The notes under the pieces were generated by a model. The model was not told the DNA's origin, did no database searches, and was given only the letters and a program-made list of their open reading frames with translations. A program made the translations under genes and the position numbers. A DNA stretch of 64,000 nucleotides from Microbacterium luteolum (GTDB taxonomy: Bacteria; Actinomycetota; Actinomycetes; Actinomycetales; Microbacteriaceae). The number at the start of each line of letters is the position of its first letter. Positions within the stretch are counted from its first letter, which is position 1. The stretch lies in the NCBI RefSeq assembly GCF_039533965.1, contig NZ_BAAAUN010000001.1, forward strand, positions 186,001 through 250,000, given 5' to 3'. This document shows, piece by piece, positions 8,483 to 16,193 of this stretch.

Positions 8483-9385
8483 ATGACATCCACCCCGCCG
8501 GTTTCCCCGGAGTTCGCCGCCGCGACGAGCGCCTACGAATGGGTCGAGATCAACGGCAACCATCTGGCGGTCGAGGTGCTCGGTCCTGAGGGTGCTCCGG
8601 TCATCATCACGCATCACGGCGCCCCCGGACTCGGATCTCGGGCAGAGCCGCGCGCGAGCTTCGGCCGTCTCGCCGACGAGTACCGCGTCGTGGTCTTCGA
8701 CGCCAGGGGGAGCGGGCAGAGCGAGGGGGAGGGAACGTACAGCCACGAGCAGTGGGCCGCCGACATCGACGGTCTGCGTGAGTGGATCGGAGCCGAGAAG
8801 ATCGTCATGGCCGGCGGATCGTACGGCGGATTCATGACGATGGAGTACGCGCTGCGCTACCCGGACCGCGTCGCGGCGATCGTGCTGCGGGACACGTCGG
8901 CCGACAACTCCAACGCGCACCTCGCCCGCGAGAACGCCCTGGCCTCCGACCGCGTGGCGATCGACATGGAGAAGTTCGATCGCATCGACGTTGGCCAGGT
9001 CCGCGACGATGAGGACCTGAAGGACTGCTGGCGCGAGATCCTGCCCCTGTACGACTTCGTGTACGACCCGGATGCCGTCGAGCGGAAGGTCCAGGCGACG
9101 CCGTACCGGTACCGCGCCCACAACTACGCATTCTCGGTGAACCTCCCGAACTACGACCTGAAGCCGCGTCTTCCCGAGATCGCGGTGCCGACACTCATCA
9201 CCGTGGGCCGGACCGACTGGATCACGCCAGTATCGTGTAGCCAGGTGATCGCCGACCTCATCCCGGACTCCGAGATGGTCGTGTTCGAGAAGTCGGGTCA
9301 CTCCCCGCAGATCGAGGAGGCAGAGGCGTGGACCGAGACCGTGCGCACGTTCCTGCACCGGGTGTACCCGCCGCTGACACGATGA
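8483..9385 (+). CDS. Alpha/beta hydrolase (proline iminopeptidase-like)
   Basis: A 300-residue alpha/beta hydrolase. The oxyanion-hole region reads HHGAPG near residue 50, the strand-turn FDARGSGQS follows, and the nucleophile elbow GGSYGG has Ser113. The terminal His is probably in KSGHSPQ near 273, and an acid in VGRTDW. This layout fits prolyl iminopeptidase (S33) and related ester/amide hydrolases. A purine-rich AAAGAGGACGAC precedes the ATG. The gene overlaps the following regulator by ATGA and belongs to the peptide cassette. An N-terminal aminopeptidase role is plausible; esterase or lactonase activity cannot be excluded. Confidence 0.82.
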   Translation: MTSTPPVSPEFAAATSAYEWVEINGNHLAVEVLGPEGAPVIITHHGAPGLGSRAEPRASFGRLADEYRVVVFDARGSGQSEGEGTYSHEQWAADIDGLREWIGAEKIVMAGGSYGGFMTMEYALRYPDRVAAIVLRDTSADNSNAHLARENALASDRVAIDMEKFDRIDVGQVRDDEDLKDCWREILPLYDFVYDPDAVERKVQATPYRYRAHNYAFSVNLPNYDLKPRLPEIAVPTLITVGRTDWITPVSCSQVIADLIPDSEMVVFEKSGHSPQIEEAEAWTETVRTFLHRVYPPLTR

Positions 9386-10416
9386 GCAGTATTCACATCG
9401 GCCGCGAGTTCAGCGATCTCGACCGTCGCATCGTCGTCGCCCTGCAGCAGGACGGGCGAGCGAGCTGGACGTCGATCGCCGAGTTCGCCGGAGCATCCGT
9501 CTCCACCGTCACCCGACGCGGTCAGCAGCTGCTGTCCGAGGGCGTGGTGCAGGTCGGGATCGTTCCGACGCTCGGCAGCGAGGGGCACGTGGAGACGTTC
9601 TTCGTGCGGATCAACTGCACGCCCGGGTCGCAGCTCGCCGTCGCGCAGAAGCTGATCGGATCGCCGTACGTGCGATTCGTCACCCTCGTGACGGGCAAGT
9701 TCGACGTGTTCGCCGAGGTCGTGATCCCCGGTGACTCGGCGACGTACGCCCACGTGCTCACCGATCTCCAGGGGATCCCCGGGGTCGAGCGATGGCGCAG
9801 CGATCTGGTGGTGCACACCTACAAGGTGAGCTTCGACTGGGGGCGTCAGCTGTACGACGCGCACGCCGAGGCCACGAGCGACCCGAAGTCCTACATGCCG
9901 GCGCCGAACACCTGCGATCCGACGCATTTCGATGATGCGGACCGCGCGATCGTCGAGGAGCTCCGGCACAACGGCCGCGCATCGTTCCTGTCGATCGGTG
10001 CGAAGCTCGACATGAACGAGAGCAGCGTGCGCCGTCGCTACGAGCGCATGCGCAACGGCGGCTGCCTCACGACTGTCACGATGGTCCCGGCATCCGCTCT
10101 GGGGATGAGCGCCGAGACGCTACTGATCCTGCGCGTGGAGCCGTCGAGGATCGCATCGGTCGCGCAGACCCTCGCGCAGCACGTATCCGTCCGCTTCCTC
10201 GCGGCAGCCCTCGAGGAGAACTCCCTCTACTGCGAGATCATCCTCCCGAGCACCGAGACGCTGCACGACTTCCTCACCGGGACGATCGCGCACCTGAAGG
10301 GCGTGCGCGGCTGGAACGCCTCGATGGAGCTCGTCTTCATGAAGCGCGGCTTCATCGAGACGCCCTGGTGGCGCGCGCAGGTCGCCTCGGCGGGCGGGAC
10401 CGAGGTCGAGGCCTAG
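9382..10416 (+). CDS. Tandem Lrp/AsnC-family transcriptional regulator
   Basis: A 344-residue protein made of two Lrp/AsnC modules. HTH 1 spans about residues 9-55 (FSDLDRRIVVALQQDGRAS) and is followed by a ligand-sensing region. HTH 2 spans about 185-232 (FDDADRAIVEELRHNGRAS) with a second effector region to the end. Such double-length regulators are common in actinobacteria and normally sense amino acids or related metabolites. It is the last gene of the peptide operon, with an ATGA overlap at its start, so it may regulate its own operon through the palindromes near 2.4 kb (inference). Its TAG shares bases with the stop codon of the opposing small gene. Confidence 0.88.
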   Translation: MSSIHIGREFSDLDRRIVVALQQDGRASWTSIAEFAGASVSTVTRRGQQLLSEGVVQVGIVPTLGSEGHVETFFVRINCTPGSQLAVAQKLIGSPYVRFVTLVTGKFDVFAEVVIPGDSATYAHVLTDLQGIPGVERWRSDLVVHTYKVSFDWGRQLYDAHAEATSDPKSYMPAPNTCDPTHFDDADRAIVEELRHNGRASFLSIGAKLDMNESSVRRRYERMRNGGCLTTVTMVPASALGMSAETLLILRVEPSRIASVAQTLAQHVSVRFLAAALEENSLYCEIILPSTETLHDFLTGTIAHLKGVRGWNASMELVFMKRGFIETPWWRAQVASAGGTEVEA

Positions 10417-10598
10417 GTCGCGTCGTCGTCAGCCTCTTCGTCGACGCCGGCCGCAACGCGGTCGGCCTCGGCGCTGTCGACCAGCGCATCGTCGATGTCG
10501 GTGTCGGGCACCTGCTCGCCGTCGACCTCCTTCGTCGGAACGCCGTCGGGGCTGTCGTCATCCGGGAAGGGGACGACGGGCGGGATCGGGTTGGACAT
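10413..10598 (-). CDS. Small acidic, probably disordered protein
   Basis: A 61-residue protein of unknown function. Twenty residues are Asp or Glu and only two are basic (K23, R47). It begins MSNPIPPVVPFPDDDSPDG, is low-complexity and has no predicted membrane segment. The ATG at 10598 is preceded by AAAGGAT at a suitable distance; a longer reading upstream would cross the tRNA terminator. Its stop at 10413-10415 overlaps the stop of the converging Lrp-like gene within a CTAG palindrome. I recognise no family. The RBS and acceptable codon use support a real gene. Confidence 0.6.
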   Translation of the reverse strand: MSNPIPPVVPFPDDDSPDGVPTKEVDGEQVPDTDIDDALVDSAEADRVAAGVDEEADDDAT

Positions 10599-10706
10599 GA
10601 TCGCATCCTTTCGCGTGGTAGATCTGGATGCGGACACAGTACGACCCGCGCGGTCGCGCGACGGAGCGGGTTGACCGCGGCGGAACCGCGCGCTAGGACG
10701 GGAAAA

Positions 10707-10731
10707 GCCCCCGAGGATGAACCTCGGGGGC
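10707..10731. terminator. Bidirectional hairpin terminator downstream of tRNA-Ala
   Basis: GCCCCCGAGG-ATGAA-CCTCGGGGGC forms a perfect 10-bp stem with a 5-nt loop. It is flanked by AAAA on the left (TTTT when read on the minus strand) and TTTCGTT on the right, so it can terminate transcripts from both sides. On the minus strand it follows the tRNA gene by 8 nt. Confidence 0.85.
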
Positions 10732-10739
10732 TTTCGTTG

Positions 10740-10812
10740 TGGACCTGGGGGGACTCGAACCCCCGACCCCCTGCATGCCATGCAGGTGCGCTACCAGCTG
10801 CGCCACAGGCCC
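10740..10812 (-). tRNA. tRNA-Ala (anticodon GGC)
   Basis: Read on the minus strand this is a 73-nt cloverleaf. The acceptor stem is GGGCCTG with CAGGTCC (one G:U pair), the D arm contains GCGCAGCTGGTAGCGC, and the anticodon stem CCTGC/GCAGG encloses the loop ATGGCAT with anticodon GGC. The T arm has GGTTCGAGTCC. The discriminator base is A and the 3' CCA is not encoded (ACAA follows). GGC reads GCC and GCU alanine codons; GCC is very common in this genome. Confidence 0.95.
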
Positions 10813-10950
10813 AGAACGCCGCTCCGAAGTTCCCGGAGCAACTTGAAAAGAGTACTACACGAATCCGCGCGAGCACCAATCGGAGCGGGGGTCCCGGGCG
10901 CGTCGTCCCGGGTGCGGAACAACAGCGTGCTCGAGGACGTTCGATTCATC

Positions 10951-12021
10951 GTGAGCATCCTCGACAGCCTCGTGATCGGTGCAGGGCAGGCCGGCCTCTC
11001 GTCGTCGTTCCACCTGTCCCGCCTCGGGATCTCGCACGTCCTCCTGGACTCGGGCGACCGCCCCGGGGGAGCGTGGCAGCACCGCTGGGACGCGCTGACC
11101 ATGCGCGACGTGCACGGAGTCGCGGAGCTCCCCGACGACGTCGCTCCCCCGCGTGACGACGAGCGCGCGAACGTCGCGGTGCCGGCGTACTTCGACGCCT
11201 ACGAGCAGAAGCATGCGCTGCCGGTGATCCGGCCGGTGAAGGTCGATCGCGTCCAGGATCGCGACGGTCTTCTCGTCGTGCGCGCCGGGGAGAGGGAGTG
11301 GACCACCCGCACCCTCGTGAACGCGACGGGCACGTGGACGCATCCGTTCCTCCCGCACGTCCCCGGCATGGAGACCTTCGTCGGGGAGCAGCTGCATACG
11401 GTCGACTACCCCGGTCCCGCGCACTTCCTCGGCAAGCGCGTGCTGGTGGTCGGGGGAGGAGCGTCTGCCGTGCAGTTCCTCGGCGCCCTCGCCCCTCTCA
11501 CCGAGACGCTGTGGGTCACCCGCCGCGAACCCGTCTGGCGCACGGACGACTTCTCCCCGGAGGCTGGTGCTGCGGCGGTCGCGCTCGTCGAGCAGCGCGT
11601 CGCGGCCGGGCTCCCTCCGCAGAGCGTCGTCAGCGTCACCGGTCTCATGCTCCGTCCGCAGGAGCGCGAGGCGGAGCGGCTCGGCGCCTACGCCGACCGC
11701 CGCCCGATGTTCGAGCGGATCGAGGCCGACGGCGTGCGCTGGGCGGATGGCTCGTTCGAACGCGTCGACGTGATCCTGTGGGCGACCGGTTTCCGTCCGG
11801 CGACCGCGCATCTCGCCCCCCTCCACCTCCGCAGCGCCGCAGGTGGCATCCAGCTCGATCGGAACGGCCGGGGGACGACCGCGGTCGCCGATCGTCGGAT
11901 CCAGATGGTCGGATACGGTCCGTCCGCGAGCACGATCGGTGCGAACCGTGCAGGACGCTCGGCGGCGAAGGGCGTGCAGCGGATGCTGCGCCTCGCAGAG
12001 ACTCCTGTGCCCGCCGGCTGA
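10951..12021 (+). CDS. FAD- and NAD(P)-dependent oxidoreductase (flavin monooxygenase-like)
   Basis: A 356-residue flavoprotein with two dinucleotide-binding motifs: VIGAGQAG near the N-terminus for FAD and VLVVGGGASA near residue 165 for NAD(P)H. A third conserved stretch ILWATGFRP lies near 275. The arrangement fits the CzcO/flavin-containing monooxygenase-like family, which oxygenates or reduces small molecules; the substrate is unknown. I chose GTG 10951 because the FAD motif then starts about nine residues in. GTG 10927 is an alternative. No strong ribosome-binding site is visible for either. It stands alone between the tRNA and the membrane-protein pair. Confidence 0.82.
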   Translation: MSILDSLVIGAGQAGLSSSFHLSRLGISHVLLDSGDRPGGAWQHRWDALTMRDVHGVAELPDDVAPPRDDERANVAVPAYFDAYEQKHALPVIRPVKVDRVQDRDGLLVVRAGEREWTTRTLVNATGTWTHPFLPHVPGMETFVGEQLHTVDYPGPAHFLGKRVLVVGGGASAVQFLGALAPLTETLWVTRREPVWRTDDFSPEAGAAAVALVEQRVAAGLPPQSVVSVTGLMLRPQEREAERLGAYADRRPMFERIEADGVRWADGSFERVDVILWATGFRPATAHLAPLHLRSAAGGIQLDRNGRGTTAVADRRIQMVGYGPSASTIGANRAGRSAAKGVQRMLRLAETPVPAG

Positions 12022-12073
12022 CGGCGCGCCATCGATGCGAAACCTGTGTTCGGTAGGCAGCGCACCCCGTCGC

Positions 12074-12079
12074 TACGCT
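12074..12079 (+). promoter_or_regulatory. -10 box of a probable leaderless gene
   Basis: TACGCT ends 7 bases before the A of the ATG at 12086, placing transcription initiation at or next to the start codon. No Shine-Dalgarno sequence fits between. Confidence 0.6.
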
Positions 12080-12085
12080 GAGGGC

Positions 12086-12877
12086 ATGCTTCGCATCGTG
12101 TTCCTGGTCGTCTGGCTGCTGCTCTCGGTCTGGCTCCTCATCTGGGTGGGCGAGGGCCTCTTCGGCGTCGACCAGCGCCATTCGATCCTCCCGTTCTCCG
12201 GCGAGGACACGCTGGGCGGGCCGATCTTCATCGGCGTCGCCTGGGGGCTGCTGCTGACCTTCGGCGGGGTGTTCCTCGGCTTCAGCGGTCGCAAGAGCCC
12301 GCGAGGCGAGCAGCAGATCGGCGTGGGCTCGATCGTGGAGGTCTCCCGCACCGGGCTGACCATCAACGACGTGCCGCAGTACGACGTCTTCGTCCGGGTG
12401 ACGCCGTCCGCCGGAGACGACTTCATCGGGCAGCTGCGGATGCTGGTGGAGGCCACCGATGCCGCTGCTCTGCAGGTCGGCCAGCCGCTTTCCGTGCGCT
12501 ACAGCCTGACGGATCAGGACACCGTCGAGCTCGCCGATCCCTCCGAGCCGGCCGTCCGGGACGCACTCCTGCAGTGGCGCATCGACCGCGGGCTGATCGA
12601 TCCGAGTCAGGTGCGGGCGCGGACCACCGGCATCTCGGTCCCGGCATCCGTCCTCGAGGTCCGTCCGACGGGCCGCCGCCGCGAGGGGCAGAGCGAGCTC
12701 GCCCTGAGGGTGCTGATGGCTCCGGACGGCGCGGCGACATGGGAGGCCGACACCACCGTCTTCGTCTACCCGCAGGCGATCTCCCACCTGCAGGTCGGCG
12801 CGCCGATCTGGGCGTTCTACCGTCGGGAGGATCCGCAGACGGTCGCGATCACGATCGAGAAGGAGGTCGGGCGATGA
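12086..12877 (+). CDS. Membrane-anchored protein of unknown function
   Basis: A 263-residue protein with two N-terminal transmembrane segments (VFLVVWLLLSVWLLIWV and IGVAWGLLLTFGGVFLGF) followed by a soluble domain of about 190 residues containing two similar beta-rich halves (VEVSRTGLTINDVPQYDVFV and VLEVRPTGRRREGQSEL). The repeat suggests paired OB-like or DUF3592-like units, but I cannot name the family firmly. The start is fixed by the TACGCT box directly upstream, consistent with a leaderless mRNA. It overlaps the next membrane-protein gene (GATGA), so the two probably act together. Confidence 0.72.
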   Translation: MLRIVFLVVWLLLSVWLLIWVGEGLFGVDQRHSILPFSGEDTLGGPIFIGVAWGLLLTFGGVFLGFSGRKSPRGEQQIGVGSIVEVSRTGLTINDVPQYDVFVRVTPSAGDDFIGQLRMLVEATDAAALQVGQPLSVRYSLTDQDTVELADPSEPAVRDALLQWRIDRGLIDPSQVRARTTGISVPASVLEVRPTGRRREGQSELALRVLMAPDGAATWEADTTVFVYPQAISHLQVGAPIWAFYRREDPQTVAITIEKEVGR

Positions 12878-13401
12878 ACCCCCTGGACACGCTGATGTGG
12901 CTGCTGAACTTCCCGGCGGCGCACGGCTACGCGATGGTCTTCGTCGCGGGCTTCTCGATCCTCGGCCTGTTCGCGATGTCGGTGCGCGCCGCCTCGCCCG
13001 GCGGCGAGCTCCGCGCCATCCGCGCGCGCGAGGGCCTTCTTCGTCCGGAGGAGCAGGCACGCGGACAGGTCGGCGGACGCATCCTTCGCGTCTTCTTCCG
13101 CATCCTGGCGTTCGTCATGCTGGGATCCCTGGTGATCGGCATCCTGAGCCTCACGGGTGTTCCGGTGACGCGCGCGTACATCCACGACAACGGCCGCCCG
13201 ACCACGGCGACGATGGACGGCGACTGGGTGACCTTCACCACGGCCGAGGGCGTCGAGTACACGCTCGAGAGCAACTTCTTCACCCCGGCGGTCTACCCGG
13301 ACCGTGACAGCTACCTGCCGAGCGGTTCGCCCGTGGCGGTGCGGTATCTGGCATCGCACCCGCAGGCGTTCGTGATCGACAGCACGCAGACTCCGCGCTG
13401 A
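12874..13401 (+). CDS. Membrane protein, DUF3592-like
   Basis: A 175-residue protein with two transmembrane segments, one near residues 17-37 (AMVFVAGFSILGLFAMSV) and one near 77-96 (ILAFVMLGSLVIGILSLTGV). An extracytoplasmic C-terminal domain contains GVEYTLESNFFTP and VAVRYLASHPQAFVID, reminiscent of DUF3592 proteins. AAGGAGG lies about 11 nt before the ATG, which overlaps the stop of the preceding gene, making a coupled two-gene operon. Function is unknown; a cell-envelope role is the most that can be said. Confidence 0.7.
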   Translation: MNPLDTLMWLLNFPAAHGYAMVFVAGFSILGLFAMSVRAASPGGELRAIRAREGLLRPEEQARGQVGGRILRVFFRILAFVMLGSLVIGILSLTGVPVTRAYIHDNGRPTTATMDGDWVTFTTAEGVEYTLESNFFTPAVYPDRDSYLPSGSPVAVRYLASHPQAFVIDSTQTPR

Positions 13402-13429
13402 CCCCGGCCCCGAGGTCGCACCCGGAGCG

Positions 13430-13435
13430 TAGGGT
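13430..13435 (+). promoter_or_regulatory. -10 box of a probable leaderless gene
   Basis: TAGGGT lies 7 nt before the ATG at 13443. A GAGGAG also lies close to the ATG, so a very short leader or a leaderless transcript are both possible. Confidence 0.5.
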
Positions 13436-13442
13436 GAGGAGC

Positions 13443-14099
13443 ATGTCGCGCATCATCGTGTTCGGCGGCCACGGCCGCATCGCCCTGCTCCTCGCGCCCC
13501 TCCTCGTCGAGCGAGGTGACGAAGTCACCGGAGTCATCCGCAACCCCGACCACGCCGGCGATGTCGAGGCGGGCGGCGCCAGCGCGCTGGTGGCCGACAT
13601 CGAGACCATGGACGTCGAGGCTCTCGCCGAGATCATCCGCGGTCACGACGCCGTCGTCTGGTCGGCCGGTGCAGGCGGGGGAGACCCGCAGCGCACCTAC
13701 GCCGTCGACCGGGATGCCGCGGAACGATCGATGGATGCGGCGGAGCTCGCAGGGGTGCGCCGCTACGTCATGGTGTCCTGGATCGGTTCGACGGCCGATC
13801 ACGGCGTTCCCGAGGGAGACTCGTTCTTCGCCTACGCCGATGCCAAGTGGGCAGCCGACGAGCACCTGCGCGGCACCGGGCTGGAAGGCACGATCCTCGC
13901 TCCCGGAACGCTCACCCTCGATGACCCCACGGGGCGCATCCTGATCGACCCCGAGGGTCGCGGAGAGGTGTCCCGCGCCGACGTCGCGGCCGTGATCGCC
14001 GCCTCGCTCGTCGAACCCTGCACGATCGGGCGCACCCTGCGTTTCGGCAACGGCGGCGAGCAGACCGCGCTTCCCATCGCCGAGGCGCTCGCCTGCTGA
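13443..14099 (+). CDS. NAD(P)-binding, NmrA/SDR-a5-like epimerase family protein
   Basis: A 218-residue atypical short-chain dehydrogenase: the Rossmann motif IIVFGGHGRIA (GGxGxxG type) is at the N-terminus, followed by VVWSAGAGGG at the NADP-binding region and VMVSWIGS near residue 110. It lacks a clear YxxxK pair in classical spacing, as in NmrA-like and atypical SDRs that often act as redox sensors or isomerases. The start at 13443 is supported by the upstream TAGGGT box; an in-frame ATG nine bases earlier is less likely. It is a single gene between unrelated neighbours. Confidence 0.82.
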   Translation: MSRIIVFGGHGRIALLLAPLLVERGDEVTGVIRNPDHAGDVEAGGASALVADIETMDVEALAEIIRGHDAVVWSAGAGGGDPQRTYAVDRDAAERSMDAAELAGVRRYVMVSWIGSTADHGVPEGDSFFAYADAKWAADEHLRGTGLEGTILAPGTLTLDDPTGRILIDPEGRGEVSRADVAAVIAASLVEPCTIGRTLRFGNGGEQTALPIAEALAC

Positions 14100-14137
14100 T
14101 CACGCCGCAGGGAAGAGACAGCGGGAAGGGCACCGGG

Positions 14138-15325
14138 ATGCGTCGACGCCGCGGTTGGGCGACCACCGCCCTCGTGGGGATCGCCGTCGCGACGCTGTGC
14201 GTCGGATCGGCTGCGTCGGCGACATCCACGACGGGCGCCCCTGAGCCGGCAGCCGCCGCGGTGCCATCCGGACCGAGCGATCGCGCCGAAGAGCTCGTCG
14301 CCCGGATGACGGTGGCGGAGCAGGCCGCGAGCATCGTCATGGGACACGTGCCGGAGACGGATGCCGGTGCCCTCCACTCCTACATGGAGTCCGGACTCGG
14401 GGGCTTCATCCTGATGGGTGCCAACATCCCGGGGACCGAGGCCGAGCTCCAGAGCCTCACGGCTGCGCTCACCGTCGATCCGGCCCTTCCGCCGTTGATC
14501 GCCGTCGACCAGGAGGGCGGCCTCGTCTCGCGGCTGAACGGCGACGACTTCGCCGCCTCGACGACACTGAAGGATCGTCCGGTCGACGAGGCCGCTGCCG
14601 CCTTCGCCGCCCGCGGCTCGCTCGTCGCCCGTGCCGGCATCACGGTGAACTTCGGAACGGTCGCGGACTTCACGGCCGACACAGCATCCTTCAGCTACGG
14701 GCGCTCGCTCGGCACCGATGCGACGACGGCAGCCGATCGGGTCGCCGCGGCCACGACGGCCCAGGAGCAGTTCGTCGGCTCGACGCTCAAGCACTTCCCG
14801 GGCCACGGGGCTGCGCCGGGGGATTCGCACAGTGCGATCCCGAGCACTCCGATGGGGCTGGAGGAATGGCGTGCGACGGAGGCTCTGCCCTTCGCCGCCG
14901 GCATCGACGCGGGCGCGTCGCTGCTCATGTTCGGCCACCTGTCCTACACGTCCGTCGATCCGGCGCCCGCCTCGCTGTCGGCGACGTGGCACGAGATCGC
15001 GCGAGATGAGCTCGGATTCGAGGGGGTCGCGGTGACTGATGATCTCGGCATGCTGCTGTCGTCCGGGGATCCCGCGTACGCGGATCCGGTGGCCAACGGG
15101 GTGGCCGCCGTCGCCGCAGGCAACGACCTCGTGCTGATGATCGCCGGGTCCGATGCGCAGACGGCGGGACAGATGGCCGCGGGTATCGCTGCCGCGGTCG
15201 ACGCCGGCTCGCTCCCGGCCGAACGCCTGGCCGAGGCGGCCACGCGCGTGATAACGCTTCGGCTCGCTCTGTCCGCAGCGACCGCGCAGTGGTCGGTGTG
15301 CTCGGACTGCGAGCCGGTCGACTGA
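14138..15325 (+). CDS. Secreted glycoside hydrolase family 3 (beta-N-acetylhexosaminidase type)
   Basis: A 395-residue GH3 enzyme with a Sec signal peptide (RRRR then a hydrophobic run ALVGIAVATLCVGSAASA, with likely cleavage near residue 29). The single catalytic domain has the NagZ-type signature KHFPGHG followed by DSHSAIP, whose His is the general acid/base in characterised NagZ enzymes. The Asp nucleophile is in VTDDLGM. NagZ-like enzymes remove N-acetylglucosamine from peptidoglycan fragments. Here the secreted location points to extracellular muropeptide or chitin-fragment turnover. The length is normal. The ATG is preceded by GGGAAGGGCACC. Confidence 0.88.
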   Translation: MRRRRGWATTALVGIAVATLCVGSAASATSTTGAPEPAAAAVPSGPSDRAEELVARMTVAEQAASIVMGHVPETDAGALHSYMESGLGGFILMGANIPGTEAELQSLTAALTVDPALPPLIAVDQEGGLVSRLNGDDFAASTTLKDRPVDEAAAAFAARGSLVARAGITVNFGTVADFTADTASFSYGRSLGTDATTAADRVAAATTAQEQFVGSTLKHFPGHGAAPGDSHSAIPSTPMGLEEWRATEALPFAAGIDAGASLLMFGHLSYTSVDPAPASLSATWHEIARDELGFEGVAVTDDLGMLLSSGDPAYADPVANGVAAVAAGNDLVLMIAGSDAQTAGQMAAGIAAAVDAGSLPAERLAEAATRVITLRLALSAATAQWSVCSDCEPVD

Positions 15326-15328
15326 GCC

Positions 15329-16192
15329 TCAGGCCGCTTCGGCCGTGCTCTCCCCGAGCCAGGCCGCGAGCAGCGCGGATCGCAGGGCGATGCCGCGGTC
15401 CGCGAACTCGCGCTGACGGCGCACGTACTCGCTCTTCCCCTCGACGGTCTCGATCGGCACGGGCACGATGCCCCAGGCCGAGAGGTCGTACGGCGCGGCC
15501 TCCATGTCGAGCAGGCGGATGTCGCGCGCGAGCTCGAACGTGTCGAGCAGCAGCTCACCCGGGATCAGCGGTCCGAGCTTCATCGCCCACTTGTACAGGT
15601 CCATCCCGGCGTGCAGGCAGCCCGGCTGCTCGAACAGCGGCTGCTCATCGCGCGACAGAGAGGTGCGATTGCGCGGCACGGCGTCGGGCGTGAAGAAGCG
15701 GAAGGCGTCGAAGTGCGTGCAGCGCAGGTCATGATTCTCGACGACCGCGTCGGTGCCTGCCTGTCCGAGCCGCAGCGGCACCGGATGCCGGTGCTCGTCG
15801 GCACGGTACACCATCGCCCACTCATGCAGGCCGAAGCATCCGAACTGGCCGGGGCGCGAGGCCGTGCGGCGCAGCATCCGCTCGATGAGGTCGGCGAGCT
15901 CCTGCTTCTCGGCAGCGAAGGCCTGGGCGTCTGGCACCACGGAGTCCATCGTCGAGCCGGGGGAGTACCAGCGCCAGGAGGCGCGCTCGGGGGCATCCGC
16001 CAGCTCGATGCCGGCCCCCGGGTGCCATCGCCGCAGCTGTGCGGGCTTATAGGCGTAATAGGTGAAGAGGAAGTCCCACACCGGATGCTTCTCGCCGCGC
16101 GCGGCGCGGTCGCGATGCGCGGCCGTCAGGGCGTCGGCCCGCTCCTGGTGGGCGCTCTCGCGCACCAGCCACTCCTCGCGTGCCACCGCCAT
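15329..16192 (-). CDS. Conserved protein of a family often labelled 3-methyladenine DNA glycosylase
   Basis: A 287-residue soluble protein with the conserved stretches HPVWDFLFTYYAYKPAQLRRWHPG, shown here only as its key parts DFLFTYY and RRWHPG, plus GQFGCFGLHEWAMVY and a distal GCLHAGMDLYKWA. From memory, actinobacterial homologues are annotated 3-methyladenine DNA glycosylase. I see no helix-hairpin-helix or AAG-type motif that would confirm that activity. The start at 16192 leaves a 1-nt gap after the App1-like gene, making it the third gene of a DedA-App1 operon. It converges on the GH3 gene with a 3-bp gap. Treat the function as unknown. Confidence 0.7.
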   Translation of the reverse strand: MAVAREEWLVRESAHQERADALTAAHRDRAARGEKHPVWDFLFTYYAYKPAQLRRWHPGAGIELADAPERASWRWYSPGSTMDSVVPDAQAFAAEKQELADLIERMLRRTASRPGQFGCFGLHEWAMVYRADEHRHPVPLRLGQAGTDAVVENHDLRCTHFDAFRFFTPDAVPRNRTSLSRDEQPLFEQPGCLHAGMDLYKWAMKLGPLIPGELLLDTFELARDIRLLDMEAAPYDLSAWGIVPVPIETVEGKSEYVRRQREFADRGIALRSALLAAWLGESTAEAA

Positions 16193-16193
16193 G

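Noticed and set aside
15329..16192. Firm annotation as a DNA repair glycosylase
   Set aside because: Only the recalled family label supports it; no catalytic or DNA-binding motif is visible.
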